DNA of 59,870 nt, from the NCBI GenBank assembly GCA_016934745.1, contig JAFGSF010000019.1, positions 1-59,870 of the forward strand. The letters are read 5' to 3'. The notes beneath the pieces are model-generated. The model searched no databases. It had not been told where the DNA came from and was given only the letters and a program-made list of their open reading frames with translations. The translations under genes and the position numbers were made by a program. Below are positions 34,377 to 42,507 of the stretch, in pieces; position 1 is the stretch's first letter; each line of letters starts with the position of its first letter. Source of the DNA: Candidatus Aminicenantota bacterium (GTDB lineage: Bacteria; Acidobacteriota; Aminicenantia; UBA2199).

Positions 34377-35246
34377 ATGGTAATGATGGAAATAGAACCA
34401 ACCTACCTCCATCCGGCTATCCGCGGGAAAATCGCTGACTTGCAGGACTATCCTGTAGTTTCAGCCCGGGTTGTCCTTTCCGGAGGCAAGTTGGCAGAAA
34501 AACTATGCACGGAAACCGGTATGGAGGGACTTTTCATGTTCAGCCGCGTACCGCCGGGCAACTACACCCTGGAAGTCATTTACCGCGGATTCAGCAAGCT
34601 TGTGCAGCGAGGTATCGCCGTTCGGGATCATGCCATAACCGGATTGGATTTTAAAATGGATTTTTTGGAAGATTCCCGCAAAATCGACCTGAAAGCCCTT
34701 TCCCTGGAATTTATCAACACGGCGCTACCCGCGACGTTCGATTGCGGGCAGGCCAGCCTGAACCAGCAATTATGCGCAGTGATGGCCGAGTTGGCTCCAG
34801 GCAGAGTCTTGTTCAATCCACCGCCGTTCATGAAGATCGGATGCATGGCCACTTTTGAAGTCGGGTTTTTCCAGAACCTGAAAGATGAGGTCATGCACCG
34901 GTTGTTGGAGCGGAGCATTTGTCTTTTTAAGCGTTATCAGGTTGATGTCTCTGTCCAGGCACAACTGGACATTGCCGGCTGTCAAGTTTTTCTTTTGCAT
35001 GCGCCCCCAGTATTTAAAGACAGCCCCCATTATCTTGGCTGGAAATGGAAAGTTCTGCCAGACATGCCCGGCGTGAAGCGGATTAAGCTGCGCCTGGAAA
35101 CCAGTGTGCATTTTGCCGGGTACGGTGAAAGAAAAAAATGCCTGCAGGTTCTGGACCGCGATGTCCGGATTAAAAAAAATCATTGGTTTACCTTGATTCG
35201 TTTTTTGAAAAAATTGGCTTCCATGAATGGAACAGGCGCTAAATAA
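34377..35246 (+). CDS. Two-domain protein: carboxypeptidase-regulatory-like domain plus conflict-system-type beta-sandwich
   Basis: 289 residues without signal peptide. Residues ~12-100 look like a CarboxypepD_reg/transthyretin-like fold (AIRGKIADLQDYPVVSARVVL, VPPGNYTLEVIYRGF). The second half has the pattern LFNPPPFMKIGCMATFEVGF, then VDVSVQAQLDIAGCQV and WKWKVLPDMPGVKRIKLRL. I associate that order (Met-x-Val/Ile-Gly, W-x-W-x-V-x-P-x-x-x-Gly) with a beta-sandwich found in bacterial conflict and signalling proteins; this is recognition from memory, unverified. AGGAG lies ten bases before the ATG. It is the first gene behind the sigma-54 promoter. Confidence 0.55.
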   Translation: MVMMEIEPTYLHPAIRGKIADLQDYPVVSARVVLSGGKLAEKLCTETGMEGLFMFSRVPPGNYTLEVIYRGFSKLVQRGIAVRDHAITGLDFKMDFLEDSRKIDLKALSLEFINTALPATFDCGQASLNQQLCAVMAELAPGRVLFNPPPFMKIGCMATFEVGFFQNLKDEVMHRLLERSICLFKRYQVDVSVQAQLDIAGCQVFLLHAPPVFKDSPHYLGWKWKVLPDMPGVKRIKLRLETSVHFAGYGERKKCLQVLDRDVRIKKNHWFTLIRFLKKLASMNGTGAK

Positions 35247-35268
35247 ATTTAAAAAAAGGGAGGTTTTT

Positions 35269-35901
35269 ATGAAAAATTGGATGGTTAAATTGGTTTTGTT
35301 TTCAGTGATCATCGCCGTTTCGATTGTGTATCTGCATGGTTTTTGGTTGGATCATGATGCCGACAGTTCTTTTTATCAACAACATGATTCCCAGATCGGA
35401 AACCTGATCACCGCTAGTGCTTCGGAATTGCTGCAATCGGCGTCCGATACTTTTTTATTCATGAATGAAATCCAGATTGCCGATGCCCATAGCCTGAACA
35501 GCAGAGCCGCCCTGCAACAGATTGATCTGGCCATGGAAAAAGTCGAGCACACTTTGAAAATAATTAATGGAATCATCGCTGTCGGTAGCGCAGCCATTTA
35601 TGATGAAGGTCGCATAAAAAAACTCAAAGCCTTCAACTACGGACAATATGCCCGCGATAACGGCTTGAGCATGGAAATAATGTCCAAAGTGGCGGCCTAC
35701 CTGAACAAAGGCAATGTGATCGGTTTTTGCCAATTCTATGCCGGCAACCTGGAATCCCTGATCAATATCCTGAACCGCATCAAGACCGAACTGTTGGCCG
35801 GCAAGCTGTCTGAAAACCAGGTGCTCTGGTCGTTGCTGCAGCAGTATGACAGCACCATGATGTTCGGCAATTATGCCTCCCTGGTTTTTAACTGGCTTTG
35901 A
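35269..35901 (+). CDS. Exported helical protein of unknown function, paralog 1
   Basis: 210 residues with one N-terminal hydrophobic helix (VKLVLFSVIIAVSIVYLHG), acting as signal peptide or anchor; the rest is predicted all-helical. It is clearly homologous to the next gene: shared segments include SASELLQSASDTF, EIDLA/QIDLA, RIKKLKAFNY, LSENQVLWSLLQQY and GNYASLVF. I know no family for it. ATG 35269 is set by GGGAGG just upstream; a frame to 35227 would overlap the previous gene without a ribosome site. Likely transcribed from the sigma-54 promoter. Confidence 0.75.
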   Translation: MKNWMVKLVLFSVIIAVSIVYLHGFWLDHDADSSFYQQHDSQIGNLITASASELLQSASDTFLFMNEIQIADAHSLNSRAALQQIDLAMEKVEHTLKIINGIIAVGSAAIYDEGRIKKLKAFNYGQYARDNGLSMEIMSKVAAYLNKGNVIGFCQFYAGNLESLINILNRIKTELLAGKLSENQVLWSLLQQYDSTMMFGNYASLVFNWL

Positions 35902-35971
35902 TAGCCATTGGCTGCCGCCGGTCATCGCCACAGCTCGGCGTTAAAAAAATCAAATAAAAGGAGAACTAAAC

Positions 35972-36607
35972 ATGAAAAAAAGAATTTTTCAACTGGTTGT
36001 CGGTTCGATTTTAATTGGCATTTCCGTGGTTCCGCTGCATGCGGTTATTGTCTTGAACGATCCCGCTTGTCCCTTTCAGAGCAAGTACACCAGTATGCAA
36101 ATTTGCACCTTGATCACGGAAAGTGCTTCACAATTGCTGCAATCGGCATCCGAGGCGTTCCGCTTCATGAACGAAGTGGAAGTCGCCGAGAATAGCGGCC
36201 TGAACATCGGCACCGCCCTGCAAGAGATTGATTTGGCTGCTGTCAAAGCGGAACAAGCCTTGAAAATGTTTTATGAAATCATCGCTATCGGCAGCGAGGC
36301 GAGCTACGATGAAACACGTATCAAAAAGCTCAAGGTTTTTAATTACAAGCAATATGCCTCCAAAAACAGTCTTAATCCAGATACGATGGCCAGGGTGGGA
36401 CAATTTCTGAGCCAGGGCAATGTGTTGGGGTTGTACCAGTGCCACGCCGATAATTTAGAGACTCTTTTGACCATCCTGAACCAGATTAAAAAGGATTTGC
36501 TCACTGGGCGGTTGTCGGAAAAAAAAGTATTGTGGTCGTTGCTGCAGCAGTACAATACCATCATGATGCTGGGCAATTATGCATCACTGGTTTTCTACCA
36601 GATTTAA
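35972..36607 (+). CDS. Exported helical protein of unknown function, paralog 2
   Basis: 211 residues, a tandem paralog of 35269-35901. The N-terminus is a clearer signal peptide (KKRIFQLVVGSILIGISVV, ending near PLHA). A Cys pair in the early mature region (DPACPFQSKYTSMQIC) is absent from paralog 1. The conserved core repeats the same order of helices to the C-terminus (GNYASLVFYQI). GGAG precedes the ATG and a strong terminator follows. Retention of two diverged copies suggests distinct but related roles, perhaps as hetero-oligomer partners. Confidence 0.75.
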   Translation: MKKRIFQLVVGSILIGISVVPLHAVIVLNDPACPFQSKYTSMQICTLITESASQLLQSASEAFRFMNEVEVAENSGLNIGTALQEIDLAAVKAEQALKMFYEIIAIGSEASYDETRIKKLKVFNYKQYASKNSLNPDTMARVGQFLSQGNVLGLYQCHADNLETLLTILNQIKKDLLTGRLSEKKVLWSLLQQYNTIMMLGNYASLVFYQI

Positions 36608-36619
36608 AAAATCATTTAT

Positions 36620-36647
36620 GGGCGGTCACGGGGCCGCCCTTTTTTTT
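36620..36647 (+). terminator. Rho-independent terminator of the sigma-54 cluster
   Basis: GGGCGGTC (36620-36627) pairs with GGCCGCCC (36632-36639), eight pairs including one G-U, around a four-base loop, followed by eight T. It separates the first three genes of the cluster from the membrane-protein gene at 36674. Confidence 0.9.
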
Positions 36648-36659
36648 GCAGGTACGATC

Positions 36660-36668
36660 TGTTATGAT
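36660..36668 (+). promoter_or_regulatory. Extended -10 promoter of the membrane protein-pseudoATPase pair; leaderless
   Basis: TGT-TATGAT is an extended -10 element (TGn-TATNAT) ending five bases before ATG 36674. The -35 region overlaps the T-run of the terminator and is poor. No ribosome site is visible. Confidence 0.45.
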
Positions 36669-36673
36669 CATCC

Positions 36674-38014
36674 ATGATTGCATTTTTACGCTTTGAATGG
36701 CAAAGACTTTTCGGTGAGAAAAAAAACCTCATTTTTCTCGGTTTTATCTTTGCATTCTCCGCTTATTTCGTCTGGTCGGGGCTGAACGAGTACCGGCAGT
36801 TTCAGGCTGAAAAAAAAATTTTTATCAGGTTTGAAAAGGAAAAAACCAAGCAAATAATTAATTACATGCAATATGGAGCTTTCGGATTTCGTCTTCTCTA
36901 TGAGACTTCACCCCTGAGCCTTTTTTTTGTAAACAGCAGTGTCTTGCAGGACGTGGAGAGCAATATCGACAGTCTGGAAGCCATTAAAGTGGAAAGCTCT
37001 TTCAAGGGCAAAAAATTGTTTTTAAAACGGGGTTATTTCAAGGATTTCGCCGGTATTTTATTCATTTTTGGATCGATATTCATGCTCTACTTGGGACACT
37101 TGTCACTGGTTAGTCCAGCTTATCTTCGCTTCATGACGGGTTGCATGTCATTGAAAAAGTATTATTGCCTGACCACGGCCGCCCGTTTGTTCTGGCTGAA
37201 TCTTTTTTTTATCATGCTTGGCCTGGGTCTGTTTTTCCTGCTCCAGGTCGGGGGAGTTGTTTTTTCGGGGTCGGAGAGTACAATTTATTATTTGTATCTG
37301 TTTTTCCTGGTGTTGTTGCTCGATTTCATTTACTTGCTGGGTCAGTTGACCACCGTGTTGGTCGGTTTTCGCAAGGTTTTTTTTCTATGGATTTTTATCG
37401 TCTGGTTCCTCTGTATATTTCTGTTGCCCGAAATCAACCGGATCAGTGTCTTTAACAAGTCTCTGGCCCTGGAATCGGCTGAAAAGATCAACCTGGACAA
37501 ATTCCACACCTTGATGGCCCTGGAAAAAAAATTCCGCGATTATTTAAAAATAAATCCAGACACATCCTTGAACCAGATCCGGCAGATGCAAAAAAAATTC
37601 GCTGTCCAATTCATAAACAACAGCTATTTAGTGAACACCGGTCTGGAAACCAGGTATCTTCGTGATGTAAAAAATGTGATCTCCAGCCATGAGCGGCAAT
37701 CCGTCCTTTTCCCCACGACGTTTTACTATTTCCTTACCGGGGAGATCTCGGGGAAAGGCTACTACGGATACTTGGATTTTATGGATTATATTATTAAGCT
37801 GCGCAACCGTTTCATGCAGTACTACCTGAAAAAACGTTATGATAGCAATGACGCGATGGTGGAATCTTTCGTGAAAGGTGACGAAAATATTTTTCATTCC
37901 CGCTGCCGATTGCCGGAGACTTTTTGGATTGGGGTGTTCGTCATGGCATTGTATGGCATCGCCTTTTTTGTCTTGGCCTTCTGGCGCTTGCACCGCCTGG
38001 TGTACCTGTCATGA
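36674..38014 (+). CDS. ABC-2-like polytopic membrane protein
   Basis: 446 residues. An N-terminal helix (LIFLGFIFAFSAYFVWSGL) is followed by an extracytoplasmic segment of about 80 residues, then four helices (about 115-255: FAGILFIFGSIFMLYLGHL, LFWLNLFFIMLGLGLFFLL, YLYLFFLVLLLDFIYLLG, VFFLWIFIVWFLCIFLL). A large extracytoplasmic domain of about 165 residues and a final helix (FWIGVFVMALYGIAFFVLAF) complete it. The layout resembles ABC-2 permeases with large loops (DUF3526-like), but no sequence motif proves this. Its stop overlaps the start of an ABC ATPase-like gene, which supports a transporter-like pair. Confidence 0.65.
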   Translation: MIAFLRFEWQRLFGEKKNLIFLGFIFAFSAYFVWSGLNEYRQFQAEKKIFIRFEKEKTKQIINYMQYGAFGFRLLYETSPLSLFFVNSSVLQDVESNIDSLEAIKVESSFKGKKLFLKRGYFKDFAGILFIFGSIFMLYLGHLSLVSPAYLRFMTGCMSLKKYYCLTTAARLFWLNLFFIMLGLGLFFLLQVGGVVFSGSESTIYYLYLFFLVLLLDFIYLLGQLTTVLVGFRKVFFLWIFIVWFLCIFLLPEINRISVFNKSLALESAEKINLDKFHTLMALEKKFRDYLKINPDTSLNQIRQMQKKFAVQFINNSYLVNTGLETRYLRDVKNVISSHERQSVLFPTTFYYFLTGEISGKGYYGYLDFMDYIIKLRNRFMQYYLKKRYDSNDAMVESFVKGDENIFHSRCRLPETFWIGVFVMALYGIAFFVLAFWRLHRLVYLS

Positions 38015-38703
38015 TTACCTTGAAAAATCTGTGTTTGGAACATGGCGATTTTTTTCTCCACAATGTCAGCCTGCAGGTCCGCAGTGGTGAAGTATATTTT
38101 TTACTGAACCGCCAGAATTTAGGCAATGATTTTATTTTCAAGGTGTTGAGCGGTTTCCGGGCGCCAACCCAAGGTGATATTTATTATGATGAATACCGCC
38201 AGGCAATTGCCGGGCGTCTGCTGCCGGCAGTTTTTATCGACAAGGTTATTCATACCCTCGCTTATGAGACTGAAGCCCGAATCGGCGATTGGATCGATTT
38301 CATTTGCCAATGCGGAAATTTCTCTCGTGAGAATGTGTTGCAAACCCTGATGGTGCTCAATTTCAATGAATCGAATTTACGAAAAAAAGTGCGGGACATG
38401 ACTCCGGAAATTTTAAAGCAGGTCTATTTGGCCCTCACCTTGGCCCCCGACCATCCAAACATCGTGATCAACGATTTCATCAAGGGGATGGAAAAAAGCC
38501 TGGAAATGAAATTCAACAAGCTGCTTTGGCAAAAAAAAATCGCTGGCCGGGCCATTCTATACTTAGGCAATGATATTATTTACGCAGCGGAAATCGCCGA
38601 CCAAGTCGGTTTTATCAAGAACGGCCATTTGCTTTTTGAAGCTGACGCCGCCGATATTAAAGACATGGATATCAAGGATTTGTATTATAAATTTTTAAAT
38701 TGA
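38011..38703 (+). CDS. Degenerate ABC ATPase-like protein (pseudo-ATPase)
   Basis: 230 residues aligned with an ABC nucleotide-binding domain: MITLKNLCLEHGDFFLHNVS and VRSGEVYFLLN match the N-terminal strands. The Walker A is LLNRQNLGND, lacking the Gly-Lys-Ser/Thr. The signature reads DMTPEILKQ instead of LSGGQ, the Walker B NIVINDF lacks the catalytic Glu, and the H-loop YLGNDI lacks His. The C-terminal DQVGFIKNGHLLFEAD is a normal ABC end. ATP hydrolysis is unlikely. ATG 38011 overlaps the membrane gene's stop; a longer frame from 37924 lies inside that gene. The frame is intact, so this is conserved divergence, not a pseudogene. Confidence 0.7.
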   Translation: MITLKNLCLEHGDFFLHNVSLQVRSGEVYFLLNRQNLGNDFIFKVLSGFRAPTQGDIYYDEYRQAIAGRLLPAVFIDKVIHTLAYETEARIGDWIDFICQCGNFSRENVLQTLMVLNFNESNLRKKVRDMTPEILKQVYLALTLAPDHPNIVINDFIKGMEKSLEMKFNKLLWQKKIAGRAILYLGNDIIYAAEIADQVGFIKNGHLLFEADAADIKDMDIKDLYYKFLN

Positions 38704-38712
38704 ATCCGAGAA

Positions 38713-40065
38713 TCACTTTTTTTCCAAATGGAAATCAGCCATTTTTCGATACAGGGATGAACGGGAAATGCCCAAAATGACAGCGGCTTTTGAATAATTA
38801 TACGCTGTCTGCTCCAGGATTTTTACGATATGGTTTTCTTCGATTGCCGCCAGCTTTAACTCACGATCGGCCACGGACGCGGTTTTCAAAGGATTGATGA
38901 TTTTCAAGGGCAGCTGCTCAGCACCGATGACGGCTTTCCAGCCGCTGGCCGCAATCATGGAAACAGTGTTTTTCAACTCCCGGACGTTGCCCGGCCATTT
39001 ATAGGCACGCAACAGTCGTTGGGCTTCGCGATCGAAACTGCCGATTGGTTGCGAATTGGCGATATTGCTAATGTGCAGGAAATGCTCGGCCAGAGGCATG
39101 ATATCCGTTTGCCTGGCACGTAACGGCGGGATATGAATTTTTAATTCGTCGATGCGAAAGAAAAGATCTTCACGGAAGCGCTGTTTTTTAACCTCATCTT
39201 CCAGATCCTTATTGCTGGCTACCAGGACGCGGAGGTTCAGGAATTTTGCGGTTTTTCCCTGCAGCGGAGTCACTTCACCGTTTTCCAGCACCCGCAACAG
39301 CTTGGCCTGGATGTTTAACGGCAGTTCGGCGATTTCGTCCAGAAAAATTGTCCCGTTGTTGGCCAGAACGAATTTTCCCGGAGAATCGCTGTAAGCTCCT
39401 GTGAAGGCGCCCTTTTTATAACCGAATAGTTCAGACTCGGCCAGGTTTTCGGGAATTGAGGCGCAGTTGACCGAGATGAGAGGCTGGTTGTTACGGCTGG
39501 AACAGGCGTGGATGGCTTGGGCCATGATTTCCTTGCCGGTGCCGGTTTCGCCGCTGATCAATATGGTATGGGGGGTGGTTGCATATTGCCTGGCCATGGC
39601 GATGACCTTGGCCATCTGTTCACTTTTAAATATGAATTTATCAAAACCGGTCGCCGCGCTGATTTCCTGCTTGAGATGGAAACACTCGTCCCGGGTACGC
39701 AGAAAAGCTAAAGCCCGGCGCAGAGTCAGGAGCAAGATTTCAGGGTTGACGGGCTTTTGTAAAAAATCGTAAGCTCCTTTTTTCATTGCCAAAACCGCGG
39801 TGTCAATCGAACCGGTGCCGGTCAGTACAATCATGCGTTGGTGATATTTTTCAGAAAATTTTTCAAGGATATCCAGACCATTCCCGTCAGGCAGGGACAG
39901 GTCAATTAAAATCAGTTCAAAACCGTCTTTAAGCAAGCGTTCCATGGCTCCAGCCAGGGTGGCGCTTTCTGCGACCAGAAAATTTTTTTCCCTGAGAAAT
40001 TTCCCGATCGATTCGCGCAGCGGTTGATCGTCCTCAACCAGAAGAATATGTTTTTTTGCTTCCAT
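38713..40065 (-). CDS. NtrC-family sigma-54-dependent response regulator
   Basis: 450 residues. Receiver domain (1-120) with LVEDDQPL and phospho-Asp in [13 protein letters not shown]. The AAA+ domain has Walker A GETGTGKE, the sigma-54 contact loop GAFTGA and Walker [13 protein letters not shown]. The Fis-type HTH is at the C-terminus ([19 protein letters not shown]). It should activate RpoN promoters when phosphorylated by the kinase encoded just upstream. The gene faces the sigma-54 cluster, ending nine bases from it, and is the best candidate to bind the dyads at 34144 and 34225. Confidence 0.94.
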   Translation of the reverse strand: MEAKKHILLVEDDQPLRESIGKFLREKNFLVAESATLAGAMERLLKDGFELILIDLSLPDGNGLDILEKFSEKYHQRMIVLTGTGSIDTAVLAMKKGAYDFLQKPVNPEILLLTLRRALAFLRTRDECFHLKQEISAATGFDKFIFKSEQMAKVIAMARQYATTPHTILISGETGTGKEIMAQAIHACSSRNNQPLISVNCASIPENLAESELFGYKKGAFTGAYSDSPGKFVLANNGTIFLDEIAELPLNIQAKLLRVLENGEVTPLQGKTAKFLNLRVLVASNKDLEDEVKKQRFREDLFFRIDELKIHIPPLRARQTDIMPLAEHFLHISNIANSQPIGSFDREAQRLLRAYKWPGNVRELKNTVSMIAASGWKAVIGAEQLPLKIINPLKTASVADRELKLAAIEENHIVKILEQTAYNYSKAAVILGISRSSLYRKMADFHLEKK

Positions 40066-40067
40066 CC

Positions 40068-41276
40068 TTACCTCGCCGGTAGAATCAAGTTGACCGTCGT
40101 GCCAAGTCCGGAGCTGTGAATCTCAAGGTCTCCTTTCAGTGTTTTCATGATGCTGTAGGAAATATACAATCCCAGCCCGGTGCCTTCCTTTTTAGTAGTA
40201 AAAAATGGTTGTAAAACTTTTTCTTTGATCGCAGCGGGAATTCCCGGCCCATTGTCGCTGATTGAAATAACATGGCGGATATTTTTTGGCAGGTCATCGT
40301 ATTTGCTGAAAATTCTTATCAGGACCTCGCCGTTTTCCATATCTTTGAGCGCTTCCAGGGCATTGAAAAAAACATTGATAAACACCTGCTTCAAGCGGTT
40401 GCTGTCGCTGACTACCTGGATTTCTTTTTCCGCCTGCAGGGACACCCTCACCCCGCTTGGAATTTTTTTGGCTGGAATTTCCTGCAGGGTGAGTTTGCAA
40501 AATTCACTCAATAAGAGCGGGGCGATTTGCAGTTCTTTGAATTTTGCAAAGACCAGCAAGGATTCAATCATTTGGTTGGCCCTGCCGATTTCACGATTGA
40601 TTTTTTCATAGGCGGCGCCGATTTCCTTTTTTTTGGGCAACCGGCTTTTTATCGATGATATCTCAAAAAGTATGGTGGTCAGCGGCGTACGCAATTCATG
40701 GGCCAGTGATGCGGCCATTTGTCCGAGGAGAACCAGGCGGTCGAATTTGAAAAGCCGGTAATAATTTTTATCGTTGTCGAATTCCATTTGTTCGGCTTCG
40801 ATCAGTGGGATAAACATGGCCGCGGCTATTTGGGTTGCCTGGGTCAGTCCAGTGATTATTTTTGCATCGTTTGTTTTCAGGCTGACCAGCAGCAGCCCGC
40901 GAAAATATTTGCACGCATGCAGGGGGATGACCAAGTTGAAGTTTTTTCTTTTGAACAAATCGTCGCTTTCGCGGTTGAAAAGTTCAAAGTGAATCCGAGT
41001 TCGGTTGTTTTCCAGCAGGAATTCACTGCGGCAAGTGAAGCTTTCGATCAGGTTGGCTTCTTCGCGGATGATCGGCAGGTTGTTTGTCTGATGGTCCGCA
41101 CTGTAAGGACGGAATATATTGCCTTCGGCCTCCTTGTAATAAAGAAGACAAGGGGCAAATGGAAAGTGCTTTTGCCAAAGACAGGGGAATCTACTCAAGA
41201 AAGCGCGGCCGTTGCGTGCTTCCTGCAATGACTTGGCAATTTCGGCAATAAATTCATCCTGGTGGAGACGTCGCAT
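40068..41276 (-). CDS. Sensor histidine kinase, partner of the NtrC-type regulator
   Basis: 402 residues without membrane helices. A GAF-like N-terminal region (about 1-170, with CLLYYKEAEGNIFRPYS and VIPLHACKYFRGLLLVSL) precedes HisKA, with the phospho-His in MAASLAHELRTPLTT, and HATPase (FINVFFNALEALKDMENGE, SISDNGPGIPAAIKEKVLQP, KKEGTGLGLYISYSIM). It is a cytoplasmic sensor. Its stop lies two bases before the regulator's ATG, so they form an obligate pair. GAAGGGG precedes the ATG. Confidence 0.92.
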   Translation of the reverse strand: MRRLHQDEFIAEIAKSLQEARNGRAFLSRFPCLWQKHFPFAPCLLYYKEAEGNIFRPYSADHQTNNLPIIREEANLIESFTCRSEFLLENNRTRIHFELFNRESDDLFKRKNFNLVIPLHACKYFRGLLLVSLKTNDAKIITGLTQATQIAAAMFIPLIEAEQMEFDNDKNYYRLFKFDRLVLLGQMAASLAHELRTPLTTILFEISSIKSRLPKKKEIGAAYEKINREIGRANQMIESLLVFAKFKELQIAPLLLSEFCKLTLQEIPAKKIPSGVRVSLQAEKEIQVVSDSNRLKQVFINVFFNALEALKDMENGEVLIRIFSKYDDLPKNIRHVISISDNGPGIPAAIKEKVLQPFFTTKKEGTGLGLYISYSIMKTLKGDLEIHSSGLGTTVNLILPAR

Positions 41277-41307
41277 CTTCTTTCTGCCCCTTCAACCAGA
41301 TTTTCTA

Positions 41308-41336
41308 AATATATACTGCGGAAGTAGGCTTGTCAA
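41308..41336 (-). promoter_or_regulatory. Promoter of the kinase-regulator pair
   Basis: On the minus strand TTGACA (41331-41336) and TATATT (41308-41313) have a 17-bp spacer. A leader of about 25 bases with GAAGGGG follows. Confidence 0.65.
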
Positions 41337-41348
41337 ACCCGTTTTTTC

Positions 41349-41377
41349 TTGATTTTTGTCGGCACCTGTGTTACTTT
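41349..41377 (+). promoter_or_regulatory. gcv-gly operon promoter
   Basis: TTGATT (41349-41354) and TACTTT (41372-41377) have a 17-bp spacer. The leader is about 20 bases with GGGAG before ATG 41404. There is no room for a glycine riboswitch. Confidence 0.45.
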
Positions 41378-41403
41378 ATAAATTTATTTTTGGGAGTAAA
41401 AGA

Positions 41404-42498
41404 ATGAAAAAAACCAAAATCAATGCAGCCCATTATTTTCTGAAAGCCAAAATGGTGGAATTTTGCGGCTGGGACCTGCCGATCCAGTATTCGGGAGTGA
41501 ATACCGAGCATATGGCCGTCCGAACCACGGGCGGACTTTTTGATGTCAGCCACATGGGTGAAATTTGGTTTCAGGGCCGCGAAGCCCTTCAAGCCGTCCA
41601 GTACCTGGTCTCCAATGATGTTTCCAAGCTTCAGCCGGGCAAAATCCAGTATGCCGGGCTACTGACCGAGAATGGCTGTTTTGTCGACGACCTGCTGGTT
41701 TACATGATCAGGGAAAACGAGTATCTGCTGGTGGTTAATGCCGCCAATATCGACAAGGATTTCCAGTGGATGAAGAAGCACACCGCTCATTTTGATGTGC
41801 GGGTCGAGAATCGTAGCGAAGAGTACTCCCAGATCGCTGTCCAGGGCCCTGTGGCCGAAATGTTGGTGCAGGAATTCACCGACATCGACCTTAAGCCAAT
41901 GGGATATTACCATTTCGCCCAGGGTCGTGTGCAGGGAATGGATGCTATTGTTTCGCGCACCGGTTATACCGGAGAAGATGGTTTTGAAATTTATTTCCGA
42001 TCAGACGCCGCTTCGGCCAGCAAGCTTTTCCTGGCCCTGGCTGAAAAAGGAGAAAAATACGATGCGTTGCCAGCGGGATTGGGCGCCCGGGACACATTGC
42101 GTTTGGAAGCGAAAATGGCTTTGTACGGGAATGACATTGATGATCAGCATACCGTGCTCGAAGCCGACCTGGGCTGGATTCTGAAACTGAGTAAAGAGCC
42201 GTTTATCGGCCGGGATGTTCTGGCCAAACAGAAAGCTGAAGGCGTTCGCCGCATATTGGTTGGTTTTGAATTGGTGGACAAGGGAATCGCCCGGCATGGC
42301 TACCCGGTTTTTGTCCAGGGCAAAGAATTCGCCGCTGTGACTTCGGGAACTTTTGTCCCGTTCTTAAAGAAATCGATCGGCATGACTTATCTCCCGGTTG
42401 AACATTCGGCAATTGACAGTGAATTCCAGGTCGATATCCGTGGAAAATTGGTAACCGCCAAGGTTGTAAAAACACCTTTTTATAAAAGAATCAAGTAG
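41404..42498 (+). CDS. gcvT: Glycine cleavage system T protein (aminomethyltransferase)
   Basis: 364 residues. GcvT takes the aminomethyl group from lipoylated GcvH and, with THF, releases ammonia and 5,10-methylene-THF. Motifs: MVEFCGWDLPIQYSG, LFDVSHMGEI, RTGYTGEDGFEIYF, and GLGARDTLRLEAKMALYGND near the THF site. GGGAG sets ATG 41404; the longer frame from 41356 would start inside the promoter. It opens a seven-gene, same-strand run of closely spaced or overlapping genes. Length is typical (E. coli 364). Confidence 0.97.
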   Translation: MKKTKINAAHYFLKAKMVEFCGWDLPIQYSGVNTEHMAVRTTGGLFDVSHMGEIWFQGREALQAVQYLVSNDVSKLQPGKIQYAGLLTENGCFVDDLLVYMIRENEYLLVVNAANIDKDFQWMKKHTAHFDVRVENRSEEYSQIAVQGPVAEMLVQEFTDIDLKPMGYYHFAQGRVQGMDAIVSRTGYTGEDGFEIYFRSDAASASKLFLALAEKGEKYDALPAGLGARDTLRLEAKMALYGNDIDDQHTVLEADLGWILKLSKEPFIGRDVLAKQKAEGVRRILVGFELVDKGIARHGYPVFVQGKEFAAVTSGTFVPFLKKSIGMTYLPVEHSAIDSEFQVDIRGKLVTAKVVKTPFYKRIK

Positions 42499-42507
42499 GA
42501 GGAATAC

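Noticed and set aside
35902..35971. Possible separate promoter between the tandem helical paralogs
   Set aside because: No convincing -35/-10 or -24/-12 pair is seen; co-transcription with the upstream gene is simpler.
37924..38010. N-terminal extension of the pseudo-ATPase
   Set aside because: It lies in another frame of the membrane-protein gene. The ATG at 38011 overlaps that gene's stop and starts at the first ABC strand.
41277..41403. Possible glycine riboswitch before gcvT
   Set aside because: The gap is 127 bases and also holds the divergent kinase promoter. The conserved glycine aptamer elements are not seen and the leader is only about 20 bases.
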